A stretch of 64,000 bases of DNA from Owenweeksia sp. (GTDB lineage: Bacteria; Bacteroidota; Bacteroidia; Flavobacteriales; Schleiferiaceae). This document shows positions 1 to 9,487 of the stretch, one piece after another. The stretch is from NCBI GenBank assembly GCA_002695025.1, contig NZNV01000007.1, positions 1-64,000 on the forward strand, in the 5' to 3' direction. The notes beneath the pieces were generated by a model. The model did no database searches. It worked only from the letters and a program-made list of their open reading frames with translations, and was not told the origin of the DNA. Within the stretch, counting starts at the first letter, position 1; every line of letters starts with the position of its first letter. Position numbers and translations under genes: made by a program.

Positions 1-90
<90 letters not shown>

Positions 91-197
91 AGATTGTTTG
101 AAAATTTAGCTCAAAGGACGAGGTTGCATTTTACCTTCTTTTTTATGCTTCTTCAATATGTTTAAGAACTCTGTTCCGTTTTCAAAATTTCGGGCTG

Positions 198-227
198 CAA
201 ATGTACAAACAATTTTGACTCGTGCAA
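198..227 (-). promoter_or_regulatory. rRNA promoter, proximal
   Basis: Minus strand: TTG at 227-225, a spacer of exactly 19 bases, then TACATTTG at 205-198. This fits the Bacteroidota sigma-A consensus (-33 TTG, -7 TAnnTTTG). Transcription would start near base 191 and run into 16S rRNA about 100 bases downstream. The match is seen directly; activity is inferred. Confidence 0.75.
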
Positions 228-473
228 CCTTTTCGAAAAATTTTTTCAGAAATTTTATTTGACTTCTGATTTTCGGGAGGGCAAAGATATGATGAGTTTT
301 TGAATTGGTAAAAACCTTTTTTCAATTTTTTTCATCTCACTTTTAAAGAACACTCCGTTGTCTCAAACGGGGCGGCAAATATAAAGTGATTTCTTTTACT
401 CTACCTAGTCTTTTCGAAAAAATATTTCAACGTTTTTAAGAACCGCCCCACTCTGTTTTCCTGAATGGGGCGG

Positions 474-503
474 CAAATGTAAGCCGACTTTTGAAACCTG
501 CAA
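474..503 (-). promoter_or_regulatory. rRNA promoter, distal
   Basis: Minus strand: TTG at 503-501, 19 bases, TACATTTG at 481-474. Both core elements and the spacer length are identical to the proximal promoter. A third TATATTTG at 383-376 sits in a similar context (GGGGCGGCAAAT on the plus strand at both 368-379 and 467-477) but has no TTG at the right distance. Just after the expected start of the distal transcript, CCGCCCCA (443-450) can pair with TGGGGCGG (466-473). The rest of 91-569 shows AT-rich leader and no gene. Confidence 0.7.
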
Positions 504-569
504 GCACCTAATGAAATATTTTAGCGTAGTATTTCTCAACTACCTGATAATCCGCGGTAAAAATTTACA

Positions 570-1247
570 TCAGGGATTAGTTCTGCTTACTGATATGGTT
601 TTCCCCCGAATCACCTGGGGAGCGGTCAAAGCAAAATTCACGATGTACTGTGCCATATTCTGAGGACTGACAAGTGCCTTGTAAGAAGGAAAAGCGGCTT
701 CCAACATCTCCGTTTGCACCGCGCCAAGGGCAAGTGTATTAAAAGTAAGGTCCGTTTCGGCATACTCTGCCTGCAAGATTTCGGCCAGGCTACCCTGTGC
801 TGCTTTACTACTACTATAGGCCGTAAGTCCAGGAAATTTCTGCGAACCTGTAACTCCCCCTATGCTACTGATCATTATAATGTGTGCCTCCTTACTTAAT
901 AAAGGCAACAATTGTTGTGTTAATTGAAAAGGAGCAAATACGTTTACTTCATAAGTACGCAGAAGTTCTTCCCGTGATATTTCCGGGAAAGGCTTATTAA
1001 CCAAATAGCCGGCATTGTGAATGACAACATCCACTTCACCGAGCTCTTTACTTATATATAATGTATCCACGGCCTGGGTAAGGTCATGTTGCTTAATTAT
1101 GACATTACCTTCTGAACGTTCCTTAAGATCTTCCAGTAATTCAAGATTACGGGCCAGTGCGAGTACTTTATGCCCCTGGCGATTAAACTCCAGGGCGGTT
1201 GCAAAACCGATTCCCTTACTGGCCCCGGTAATAACTATATTCTTCAT
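570..1247 (-). CDS. Short-chain dehydrogenase/reductase (SDR)
   Basis: A 225-residue classical SDR, an NAD(P)-dependent oxidoreductase of the cytosol whose substrate cannot be read from the sequence. The Rossmann cofactor motif TGASKGIG is at residues 7-14, a variant HNAG of the usual NNAG motif at 77-80, and the catalytic serine (S127/S128), Y144 and K148 (YSSSK) are in place, so the enzyme looks intact. The family is usually 230-260 residues, so this is slightly short at the C-terminus. It lies downstream of the pyruvate dehydrogenase genes on the same strand, but a 13-base-arm hairpin at 1288-1314 separates them, so it may be a separate unit. Confidence 0.9.
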   Translation of the reverse strand: MKNIVITGASKGIGFATALEFNRQGHKVLALARNLELLEDLKERSEGNVIIKQHDLTQAVDTLYISKELGEVDVVIHNAGYLVNKPFPEISREELLRTYEVNVFAPFQLTQQLLPLLSKEAHIIMISSIGGVTGSQKFPGLTAYSSSKAAQGSLAEILQAEYAETDLTFNTLALGAVQTEMLEAAFPSYKALVSPQNMAQYIVNFALTAPQVIRGKTISVSRTNP

Positions 1248-1287
1248 ATTCCCAAAAATACTATCTAAACTAAAATGTCCTTAACGA

Positions 1288-1314
1288 CAGAGTCCCGCTT
1301 AAAGCGGGACTCTG
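1288..1314 (-). terminator. Hairpin between pdhC and the SDR gene
   Basis: CAGAGTCCCGCTT at 1288-1300 is exactly complementary to AAGCGGGACTCTG at 1302-1314. It follows the pdhC stop codon (1336) in the minus direction. There is no clean U-tract on the minus side, so termination is probable but not certain. Confidence 0.6.
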
Positions 1315-1335
1315 TATATATATATTATAAGATAG

Positions 1336-2601
1336 CTATACCAACATAGCGGCAGGGTTCTCCAGCATCCCTTTCAAGGTTTGCAGGAATGCGGCACCGG
1401 TAGCACCATCAACCGTACGGTGATCGCAACTCAAGGTTACTTTCATACGTTGACCTATTACAATCTGGCCATTTTTAACCACAGGTTCTTCACGAATAGC
1501 TCCCACAGCCAGAATGCAGCTGTTGGGTGGGTTTATAATGGCGGTGAATTCTTCAATGCCAAACATGCCCAGGTTGGACACGGCAAAAGTTCCACCTTCC
1601 ATATCTTCTGGCGGCAGCTTCTTATTGCGAGCTTTTCCGGCCATATCCTTAACCTCGGCATTTATAGCAGCTAAGCCTTTGATATCCGCATGACGAACCA
1701 CGGGGACCACTAGACCTTCGTCTACAGCCACGGCAACTCCTATATGTATATGTTCATTCCTACGAATCTTATCTCCCAGCCAGGCAGAATTCACTGCGGG
1801 GTGTTTTTTAAGAGCCGCAGCGCAGGCTTTTATGACCAGATCATTAAAGCTTACTTTATTCTCCATCATTTCATTGATGGCTTTCCTGGCCATGGAAGCA
1901 TTCTCCATGTCAATATCCAAAGTAAGGTAGAAGTGCGGAGCCGTGAATTTACTTTCCGCCAATCGCTTGGCGATGGTTTTACGCATTTGCGAAACCTTTA
2001 CATCCTCGTAACTCTCTTCACCCAGAGCAGTAGCTTTTGCAGCCGTTCCCTTAGCCGAAGGCTTATAATTATCAATGTCGCGCTTTACAATACGACCTCC
2101 TTCACCACTGCCTTCCACATCACTGATGTCGATACCTTTTTCTTCGGCCAGTTTTTTGGCCAATGGCGATGCCTTCAAACGTCTTCCATCCGAAGCCGAT
2201 ACTTCTTTGTCCTTGTCTGATTCTTTATTGTCGTCTTCATGATCCTCTTCGGCATCATCGGACTCTTCTTCTTTATCCGAACTATCGTTCTTCTTTTGCT
2301 TCTCCTCTTTCTGGTCGGATCCGGAAGAATCTCCTCCTTCAAGCAATCCACTGATGTCTTCACCTTTCTCACCCAATATGGCCAGTACTGAATCCACTGC
2401 TGCAGTATCACCTTCTTCCACACCTATATGCAACAGAACTCCTTCCTGGAAGGCTTCGAAATCCATTGTAGCCTTGTCGGTTTCAATTTCAGCCAGAAGA
2501 TCGCCTTCACTTACTTTATCTCCTACTTTTTTATGCCACTTGGCCACGGTACCTTCTTCCATGGTATCGCTTAGGCGAGGCATCTTTACAACTTCAGCCA
2601 T
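1336..2601 (-). CDS. pdhC: Pyruvate dehydrogenase E2, dihydrolipoamide acetyltransferase
   Basis: The 421-residue acetyltransferase core of the pyruvate dehydrogenase complex, which moves the acetyl group from lipoamide to CoA. One lipoyl domain occupies residues 1-80, with the lipoylated lysine at K43 in ETDKATM. A linker follows (about 88-142), then the peripheral-subunit binding domain (about 143-178, KASPLAKKLAEEKGIDISDV) and the catalytic domain, which ends with the active-site DHRTVDGA motif near residue 395. The linker is unusual: instead of the common Ala/Pro-rich hinge it is dense in Asp, Glu, Lys and Ser. It follows pdhA by 21 bases on the same strand, so the two are almost surely one operon. 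No E1-beta or E3 gene is nearby. Confidence 0.95.
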   Translation of the reverse strand: MAEVVKMPRLSDTMEEGTVAKWHKKVGDKVSEGDLLAEIETDKATMDFEAFQEGVLLHIGVEEGDTAAVDSVLAILGEKGEDISGLLEGGDSSGSDQKEEKQKKNDSSDKEEESDDAEEDHEDDNKESDKDKEVSASDGRRLKASPLAKKLAEEKGIDISDVEGSGEGGRIVKRDIDNYKPSAKGTAAKATALGEESYEDVKVSQMRKTIAKRLAESKFTAPHFYLTLDIDMENASMARKAINEMMENKVSFNDLVIKACAAALKKHPAVNSAWLGDKIRRNEHIHIGVAVAVDEGLVVPVVRHADIKGLAAINAEVKDMAGKARNKKLPPEDMEGGTFAVSNLGMFGIEEFTAIINPPNSCILAVGAIREEPVVKNGQIVIGQRMKVTLSCDHRTVDGATGAAFLQTLKGMLENPAAMLV

Positions 2602-2622
2602 TTCTTAAAATCTGTTTTGGTA

Positions 2623-3621
2623 TTAATGGTTTTTGATGAAAGGGTAATCTTCCTGTTTATATACGTGAGCGTAAATATTGGAGGCATCCGGAAAATCTGA
2701 TTCTTCCCCAAACTCCACACATTCATTTACCAGCTCCTTTACACGATCATCAATCTCTTCAATTTCTTTTTTGCTGGCGTACTTTTTATCCTTAATAACA
2801 TCCAATACAATAGTAATAGGATCTTTTTTCTGGTACTCAGCCACCTCATCCTTGGTGCGGTAATGTTGGGCATCACTCATGGAGTGACCTTTATAGCGAT
2901 AAGTTCTTACCTCCAGAAGAGTAGGACCTCCTTCATTTCTGGCACGATCTATAGCTTCATACATCGCATCGTACACCTTCACAGGATCCATGCCGTCCAC
3001 AGGAGCACAGGGCATTTCATACCCAAGACCTAATTTCCAGATATCCGTATGATTGGCGGTACGTGCCACACTGGTACCCATGGCGTAGCCATTATTCTCA
3101 ATTACAAATACTACCGGAAGATTCCAGAGCATAGCCAGGTTCATGGTTTCATGAAAAGATCCCTGACGCACCGCTCCATCACCCATATAACACAAGGTTA
3201 CGTTTTTACGACCAGCATACTTATCCGCAAAGGCCAAACCGGCACCTAAGGGTATTTGCCCCCCTACAATACCATGACCACCGTAAAAATGATGCTCTTT
3301 GGAAAACATGTGCATGGAACCACCATTACCTTCAGAAGTACCGGTTACCTTTCCCATGAGTTCGGCCATGATCTTTTTAGGGTCTACCCCCATACCGATA
3401 GGCTGAACGTGATTACGGTAAGCGGTGATCATTTTATCACCTTTTTCCATGGCCAGCAAGGAACCGGCCAATACAGCCTCCTGTCCATTATATAAATGCA
3501 GGAAACCACGGATCTTCTGTTGAATGTACAGCGCTGCTGCTTTATCCTCAAACTTTCTCCAGAACAGCATATCCTCATACCACTTGAGATATACTGATTT
3601 GGTAATTTTCTTTTTTGGCAT
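2623..3621 (-). CDS. pdhA: Pyruvate dehydrogenase E1 component, alpha subunit
   Basis: E1-alpha subunit, 332 residues, of the thiamine-diphosphate-dependent decarboxylase of pyruvate dehydrogenase. The TPP motif runs from GDG (147-149) to NN (176-177). The phosphorylation-loop-like YRYKGHSMSDAQHYR segment is in the last third. The open frame extends 10 codons further upstream, but MPKKKITK at 3621 is the typical N-terminus and is chosen as the start. E1-beta must be encoded elsewhere; separate alpha and E2 genes in this order are common in Flavobacteriia. pdhC is downstream by 21 bases, and the cdd terminator lies just upstream. Confidence 0.95.
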   Translation of the reverse strand: MPKKKITKSVYLKWYEDMLFWRKFEDKAAALYIQQKIRGFLHLYNGQEAVLAGSLLAMEKGDKMITAYRNHVQPIGMGVDPKKIMAELMGKVTGTSEGNGGSMHMFSKEHHFYGGHGIVGGQIPLGAGLAFADKYAGRKNVTLCYMGDGAVRQGSFHETMNLAMLWNLPVVFVIENNGYAMGTSVARTANHTDIWKLGLGYEMPCAPVDGMDPVKVYDAMYEAIDRARNEGGPTLLEVRTYRYKGHSMSDAQHYRTKDEVAEYQKKDPITIVLDVIKDKKYASKKEIEEIDDRVKELVNECVEFGEESDFPDASNIYAHVYKQEDYPFIKNH

Positions 3622-3660
3622 TGTATGTTTCGAATTAATGGCTGGGCGCAAATTTATAAC

Positions 3661-3687
3661 AAAAAGCCCGGTACAGCTTACCCGGGC
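3661..3687 (-). terminator. Intrinsic terminator of the porU-porV-cdd unit
   Basis: On the minus strand GCCCGG (3687-3682) pairs with CCGGGC (3671-3666) and is followed by TTTTTG (3665-3660). The left arm lies inside the last codons of cdd (Leu-Pro-Gly-stop), so the terminator overlaps the coding end. Confidence 0.8.
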
Positions 3688-4160
3688 AGATGCTCTTTTC
3701 TGAAAGCAAAGGGAAGCATATTTTCAACCGTATTGCTCATCAGAACCTTGCCACTTTTGCGATGGTACAACAGTATATTGTACGGACTTGTTTGACGTTG
3801 TGCAAATTCCACCATCACCTGCAGGCAACTACCGCATGGAAACGGAAATTCTCCTTCCTTTTCTTTTTCAACCACCACGGCAATGGAGTCAATCTCGGAG
3901 TTATACTGACCGGCTCCATAGTGAAAAAGAGCGGTGCGTTCGGCACAAAGACCGGATGGATAAGCGGCATTCTCCTGGTTGGAACCTTTAATGATAGAAC
4001 CGTTCTTAAGCAGTATAGCTGCTCCAACGGGAAAATGGCTATAGGGTGCATAGCTACTTTTAAGAGCTTCTTCAGCCTCCTTTACAACTTTATATTGATC
4101 CGGGCTGAGCTCATCCATAGTAAGCTCCCATAGTTCAATGGTCTTTTGGACTTTCTTCAA
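3678..4160 (-). CDS. cdd: Cytidine deaminase
   Basis: Zinc-dependent hydrolytic deamination of (deoxy)cytidine to (deoxy)uridine in pyrimidine salvage. The zinc and catalytic motifs are both present: CAE (C72, E74) and PCxxC (P108, C109, C112). The open frame runs back to 4232, but that would overlap the porV end. A TTG at 4160 gives MKKVQKTIEL and a 160-residue protein, the usual length and N-terminus of Bacteroidota cytidine deaminases. An ATG at 4118 would cut off conserved N-terminal sequence. With the TTG start, 7 bases separate it from the porV stop, so it is probably the last gene of the porU-porV-cdd transcript. Confidence 0.9.
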   Translation of the reverse strand: MKKVQKTIELWELTMDELSPDQYKVVKEAEEALKSSYAPYSHFPVGAAILLKNGSIIKGSNQENAAYPSGLCAERTALFHYGAGQYNSEIDSIAVVVEKEKEGEFPFPCGSCLQVMVEFAQRQTSPYNILLYHRKSGKVLMSNTVENMLPFAFRKEHLPG

Positions 4161-4167
4161 ACAGGAA

Positions 4168-5382
4168 TTAATTATCACTGGCGGCCACCTTCTCAAAGTC
4201 AAAGAGAAGGGTGAAGCGCAAGGTGTTTTCAAGCGGGCTTTTTACCAAAGCTGAGGCGGGAATAAGGTAAGCAAAGTCCATTCCGAATACGTTATAACGC
4301 AAGCCCAGGCCAATGGTGAAATACTTACGTCCCCCTTTTTCAGTATCCTCATACTGATATCCTCCACGGAAAGCAAAGCGGTCATCATACCAGAACTCTA
4401 CCCCGGTGTTGATCACGATTTCCTCCAGCTCTTCGCGGAAACCTCCGGGGGCATCATTAAAGGACTGAAAAATTCCCTGGAAGGCGTTGACATTATCATC
4501 TCTTCCGGCAATCACCTCATCAGGAACACCGTTTCCGTCTTCATCACCGTCTTCACGAACGGGAGGCGTAGGCACCAAAAGCTTATTCACATCCACCATA
4601 AAAGACATACGGTTATACCTGTCAAAGCGAAGGTTGTAGGCTCCACCGATCCTAAGGTTGGTAGGGATAAAATCGGAAGATGCATCATTGGAATAGGAAA
4701 TCTTGCCTCCAACATTCGAAATATTCAAACCGGCTGCAAAAGATTGACGCATTCCTCCTTCCATATTATACTCACGGCTGGTAAAATAATAGCCGATATC
4801 CGTAGCCACCGTTTGCCCAGGTTTGGTATTGCTACCCAAGCCCTGGTTACCGGCTGTAAGGTTACTATATATATAGCGTAAACCCACGGCCAAAGACATC
4901 GTTTGACTAAGCTTAAGAGCGTAGGCAGCATTTAACGTCATTTCATAGGGAAAAGCGCTGCCCAGGTCATCATTTTGTTCACTTTTAAAGTTGATCTCCC
5001 CTAGTGAGAAGTAACGCATGGCCAAAGCGGCTGCCTGATTATCACCAATCTTAACGGCCCCGGAAAGATAGGCTAGGTTAATATCGTTGACCAGCTTATT
5101 CAGCCAAGGGGTATACGAAATGGACAAAGCCCTGGTTCCGTCTTCCAGAAAAGCCAGTTTGGCAGGGTTCCAGTAAATGGAGTTGATATCCGGTTGAGAA
5201 GCAACACCCACGTCTCCCATACCTCCGGCCCGTGCATCAGGTGAAATGGCAATAATGGGCACGGCAGTAGTAATACTGCGCAGAGATTCGAAATAAGCGT
5301 TTTCGGTTTCAATATTTTCAAACTGCGCTTTAGCAGTAATACTTAATAAGAAAATGAAAGAAAGGTAAAGTAGCTTCTTCAT
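4168..5382 (-). CDS. porV: Type IX secretion outer-membrane protein PorV (LptO)
   Basis: A 404-residue outer-membrane beta-barrel of the FadL-like fold. PorV carries T9SS cargo from the translocon to the attachment complex containing the PorU sortase. A signal peptide ends near residue 20 (TAKAQ). The family-typical stretch SPDARAGGMGDVGVAS follows, then IYWNPAKLAF, and the chain ends in barrel strands with repeated aromatic-Gly patterns. It lies 53 bases downstream of porU and 7 bases upstream of the cdd start. The order gldJ-porU-porV is the one known from Flavobacterium johnsoniae, which supports the call strongly. Confidence 0.95.
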   Translation of the reverse strand: MKKLLYLSFIFLLSITAKAQFENIETENAYFESLRSITTAVPIIAISPDARAGGMGDVGVASQPDINSIYWNPAKLAFLEDGTRALSISYTPWLNKLVNDINLAYLSGAVKIGDNQAAALAMRYFSLGEINFKSEQNDDLGSAFPYEMTLNAAYALKLSQTMSLAVGLRYIYSNLTAGNQGLGSNTKPGQTVATDIGYYFTSREYNMEGGMRQSFAAGLNISNVGGKISYSNDASSDFIPTNLRIGGAYNLRFDRYNRMSFMVDVNKLLVPTPPVREDGDEDGNGVPDEVIAGRDDNVNAFQGIFQSFNDAPGGFREELEEIVINTGVEFWYDDRFAFRGGYQYEDTEKGGRKYFTIGLGLRYNVFGMDFAYLIPASALVKSPLENTLRFTLLFDFEKVAASDN

Positions 5383-5435
5383 CAGACGATTTATAAAAGG
5401 AGTACAAAAGTAGTTTTATTATTCAAAATGAGTGA

Positions 5436-8400
5436 TCAACGTAAGATAACCAGTTTTTCGTATTTCTCGGCCAAAACATTATCAGCCTGGGTCCTCACTT
5501 TAACCCGGTAAACGTAAACTCCCTTTCCAATTTTGTCACCGTAGTCATCCAGCCCATTCCAGGCTATACCGGTTACCCGGTTACCATTAGGCACTTTGGT
5601 GGTATTAATGGTCTTTACCAGTTTCCCTGATACGGTAAAAACCTGTATTTGTATATCCATAGGCTGGTTGGCCCGGTTGTGTTCAAACTGAAACTCGGTG
5701 TAGGTGGTAAACGGATTAGGATAATTAAGAACGTGCTTAAGCGCCAGGTCCTCATCATCGGTTACAATAAATTCCGTTTCGGCCTCGGAGAAATTATTGT
5801 ATACATCAAACACCTTTAATTTAAGAGTATGCTCACCCTCTTCCAGATCGAAGAACGGATAACGCACTGATCCGGACTGGTAACTATCAAGATCTGCTTC
5901 ATAGTATTCGTTCACCACATAGGACTGATCAGTTTGATTGTCCAATACAGCAACCAGATCATGCCCGATGCCTGTACCTACAGTATTTACCCCCGATGAA
6001 TCGGATATAACCGCATACAGTTCAGGGTTGTCATTCGTTATGCCGCCTCTTACAAAAGACTCATCATTAATATACAGTTTCACCTCCGGGCCGGTATTAT
6101 CAGCAGGGGCTTTATCATTAAAGCCTCCTACCACAATGGTATCGAACACACCAGCCGCGTCCACATCATTATTGGTGGCATAGTAGCTGATCTTACCAAA
6201 CCCGTATTGATAGGCAATGTCCAGTGGCACCAGGAACTCTACATTAAAGTCTCCGTTTATCACATTTACCTTACCACGATATATTAAACTATTCTGCAAC
6301 GAAAAATTCTGAGGGGCAGGCAGTACTTTATCATTATTGAGGGTTTGCCGCAAGGTGGGTTTATCAAAAACTGAAATATTCAAAACACCATTAAAGTCAT
6401 CCATTTTCTGATCATTGAGATCATTGATCTGCCCCTTCATGGTAATCTTGCTGAGCGCCTCCAAAGTGTCCAGATTTCCAGCGGCTACCGGTTTTCCATT
6501 GATCTCATTGGTCTGCACCCTAAAATACGGAATGGCCAACCTCAGGGAAGGGTCACCGAAAAGAGAGAACTTAAGGCGGGTGGGGTTATTTCTCAGACCG
6601 GTTCCGTTCTTAGCATCCTTAATGATCTCCCCGAGACGTTTAGGTAGATTATTGGGGCGAGTGAGAAGGCTGTCAAAAATATTCTGATTGATCTCACTGG
6701 CCGTTTCCACATCCACCACCCGGGTAGTGGAAACCAACGAAATAGCACCCCCATCAGGATTTAACAGTAGCTGCTCCCCTGCCGATACACGTTTGGGATC
6801 ATCAAAACGGGTAAACTCGCAGGTAATGGTAAGAAAGAGCGGCATTGCATCGTAATTGGTCCAGTTATTAATATCCGAAAGCTGCAGGAACTTTTCTGAA
6901 GCCAGACCTATTTCGCCCCCGTGACCAATGTAGTTTGTAACCAGGTTACCCTGCTGGATCTTGCGGAACATATCCTTACTTGCTTCGGGATAGGATTCAC
7001 TTCCGGAGGTGGTTACCTGTTTATAGGCATCTATATATATCTTATCTACGTTGAAGGCATTGGAAGACTGCAATGCAGCCTGCTCAAGGGAATTGGAAAT
7101 ATTCACAAACTTCCTTTCCCAGCCACTGGGATCGTCCAGGTCATCCGCCATCAGCAATATTTTATTCCGCCAATCCCCAAAGCGGTTATTACCGGTGGCA
7201 TAGTGAATTACCTTATCCACAAAACCCTGGGCCTGGCCCAGTGAGCCACATGGAACCCTTCCGATGCCGATATCCAATAATGCCGTTATCAGGTTGCTCC
7301 CCTCCGAAGGGTCCAGGTAACCGTAGTAATCGTCACTGATACTGGAGGCCTGGAGATTAAATGCCTCATAATCCCCGGGGCGCAGCCAAACCGGAACAAA
7401 ATTATTGTTATTGGTAAGCCGGTCCCGGTAATCATAACTGGCATCACCCATAAGGCACAAGTATTTAAGATCCGTACCTGATCCGTTGCTGCGTGTATAC
7501 AACATACGTACAAAGTCGCGGATAGCCGTTATATCCTGCCCTCCAGAACTGAATTCGTTAAACACCTCATTGGTAGTAACCACCCCTACTTCCATTCCGT
7601 CATTCGACTCGTGGAATTCCGCCAGACGTTCTGCGGCCGGTAAAAAATCCTTGTGGGTTACAATAACCATCTCCATGGGACTCATGGCATGTAAATTCTG
7701 GTTTTCCACCTTTCCTACACTGGTCGGAGCCGGGAAGTCATTGCCCTTAACAGCCACCATTTCCCGCAGCGAGTCCGTGGCAATACGTATTGAAAGATCA
7801 GTGCCATTTAACTGGCCATCTATACCAAAGGCCTGGTTGATATCCGTAACGTCCCAAACCTCTGTCTGGGCATTGGCGTTGGCTATCCTGAATTCCGTTA
7901 CATTACCACTTTGTACACTATTGATATCCCTGAATAACAAAGCGTTGTTCCGATAAATAAGATTTCTCTTCACCTGAACCTCAATGTAATCCAGCCAGGC
8001 CACACCAGTTGGGTTCAGACTGTTATCATAGCGGAGGTTGAGCGAGAAATTATCCGCGGCACTGGTAAAAGAGCTTTCATCCGCTCCTATGGTTACATAG
8101 GGTTGGTTTTCTCCGGACTGGTAAGGATCAAAGGCAATGGTCATGACCGTATTACCGGCCTGTTTTACTTCCATGAAAGTACCAGCCGTACTGGAACGCG
8201 CCACGGCCCGTACCAGGATATTCACGGGTACGGATCGCACCAGATCGGGAAAGTTAAAACCGTAATTATTATCCAGGTCAAAGTCGAAAACATCGCCTAC
8301 CCATACTCTTCCCGCACCCACCAGGTTTTCCAGGTCATCCTCTTTAAATTGGTAGTCATCATAGGTAGTGACTACGGCATCTGGGGTGGCTGAACTGCCG

Positions 8401-9296
8401 GGACGGTTTGCTATTCTAAGACCTTGTCCACTATTTACGGAAACAAAATAATAGTTGACATCCCTATAAAAATTCAGAGTATGCCTGAAGCGATCCTCAG
8501 ATGCGTCATAATTCCAAACGTGCGGACCACGGGCAAAAAATAAGGCATAGTCCGAGCCATCAAACAAACCATTATTATTAACGTCAACCACTTTAAGAGG
8601 AATATCCAGGAGATCATCCTTACGAGGAGCGCTGTTAGCCTCCGGCAATATACCATTGCCATTTCCGGCAACCCTCAGGCTGCTGATGGGAGTATTGTCC
8701 AACTTCACCCCTGATTCTTTCAAAAATGCCGGGGTTAATTTATAGACCCCATCTTTCTCAACCGAGAATTTATGCCAGTCATCTGTACTGAGAACGGATG
8801 TGTTTTTGAAATTCTGGACAGACAAGCGCCCGGTAAGATTAGAGCCCTTTAGTTTCAGGCGTGTGCTGAAACCGGTTATTTTCCTGATCATACCAGACTG
8901 CTTAACATAGGTGGTTACGCAGTACGAGACTTCAACCTGGCCCTGACTTTCACCATAACCTACCTCAATAATACGCGGTTGCGTGGGGAGCTCTTTATTT
9001 TGAAGAAGGCTTTGTTCCTGTGCTGTTGCGGATGTATAAGTCACCTCCGAGATTTCCACTTCATACTCTCCTGGCACATCTACCTTTTCAACGTGACAGG
9101 ACTTCAGAAGATCCGGCTGCTCATAAGTGAATACTGCATTTTTAAAGGAGGGAGCCCTCCCAATGTCGGTACTCCTTTCCTCCGACCATTCTATAGTGTG
9201 TTTTTGTTGTGCCATTAACCTAAAGGGCACTAAACCAAAAACTATCAGTACAACACTCAGCAATAAGCTTCTTCTCATCCGTAAAAATTTGTACAT
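5436..9296 (-). CDS. porU: Type IX secretion sortase PorU (gingipain-like C25 peptidase)
   Basis: A cell-surface sortase that removes the C-terminal domain of T9SS cargo and attaches the mature protein. It has 1,286 residues from the chosen start. Features in order: signal peptide (about 1-30), an N-terminal region resembling other PorU proteins, a C25 peptidase domain with catalytic His792 (GHGGE) and Cys826 (ITCEF), and a long C-terminal half. The C-terminus is itself a T9SS-like sorting domain (NYPNPF near the start, GKGVYVYRVKV near the end). The frame stays open to 9362, but the only good -7 promoter box is at 9360-9367, so the start must be downstream. MYKFLRMRRSLLL at 9296 is preferred; M7 at 9278 is the alternative. 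Confidence 0.93.
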   Translation of the reverse strand: MYKFLRMRRSLLLSVVLIVFGLVPFRLMAQQKHTIEWSEERSTDIGRAPSFKNAVFTYEQPDLLKSCHVEKVDVPGEYEVEISEVTYTSATAQEQSLLQNKELPTQPRIIEVGYGESQGQVEVSYCVTTYVKQSGMIRKITGFSTRLKLKGSNLTGRLSVQNFKNTSVLSTDDWHKFSVEKDGVYKLTPAFLKESGVKLDNTPISSLRVAGNGNGILPEANSAPRKDDLLDIPLKVVDVNNNGLFDGSDYALFFARGPHVWNYDASEDRFRHTLNFYRDVNYYFVSVNSGQGLRIANRPGSSATPDAVVTTYDDYQFKEDDLENLVGAGRVWVGDVFDFDLDNNYGFNFPDLVRSVPVNILVRAVARSSTAGTFMEVKQAGNTVMTIAFDPYQSGENQPYVTIGADESSFTSAADNFSLNLRYDNSLNPTGVAWLDYIEVQVKRNLIYRNNALLFRDINSVQSGNVTEFRIANANAQTEVWDVTDINQAFGIDGQLNGTDLSIRIATDSLREMVAVKGNDFPAPTSVGKVENQNLHAMSPMEMVIVTHKDFLPAAERLAEFHESNDGMEVGVVTTNEVFNEFSSGGQDITAIRDFVRMLYTRSNGSGTDLKYLCLMGDASYDYRDRLTNNNNFVPVWLRPGDYEAFNLQASSISDDYYGYLDPSEGSNLITALLDIGIGRVPCGSLGQAQGFVDKVIHYATGNNRFGDWRNKILLMADDLDDPSGWERKFVNISNSLEQAALQSSNAFNVDKIYIDAYKQVTTSGSESYPEASKDMFRKIQQGNLVTNYIGHGGEIGLASEKFLQLSDINNWTNYDAMPLFLTITCEFTRFDDPKRVSAGEQLLLNPDGGAISLVSTTRVVDVETASEINQNIFDSLLTRPNNLPKRLGEIIKDAKNGTGLRNNPTRLKFSLFGDPSLRLAIPYFRVQTNEINGKPVAAGNLDTLEALSKITMKGQINDLNDQKMDDFNGVLNISVFDKPTLRQTLNNDKVLPAPQNFSLQNSLIYRGKVNVINGDFNVEFLVPLDIAYQYGFGKISYYATNNDVDAAGVFDTIVVGGFNDKAPADNTGPEVKLYINDESFVRGGITNDNPELYAVISDSSGVNTVGTGIGHDLVAVLDNQTDQSYVVNEYYEADLDSYQSGSVRYPFFDLEEGEHTLKLKVFDVYNNFSEAETEFIVTDDEDLALKHVLNYPNPFTTYTEFQFEHNRANQPMDIQIQVFTVSGKLVKTINTTKVPNGNRVTGIAWNGLDDYGDKIGKGVYVYRVKVRTQADNVLAEKYEKLVILR

Positions 9297-9359
9297 GGTA
9301 AACGGTTGAACGGGCAATGTATTATGAAAATACAAAAGTGACGACAAAATTTTTCCGGC

Positions 9360-9367
9360 CAAAGTTA
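9360..9367 (-). promoter_or_regulatory. -7 box of the porU promoter
   Basis: TAACTTTG on the minus strand is a full match to TAnnTTTG, about 64 bases before the chosen porU start. No convincing TTG is seen at -33. The start of the divergent PorP-like gene is 120 bases away on the other side. Confidence 0.45.
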
Positions 9368-9487
9368 GTTTTCATTGAACAGGTTCTAAAAAATCATTTT
9401 ATTTGTAACCTTCTCCCGGGAGGAGCGCAAAAGTTTAATCAAACAGCAAAATATTTGTATACTTGTAGTTTGAAACCCTTAACTGGA

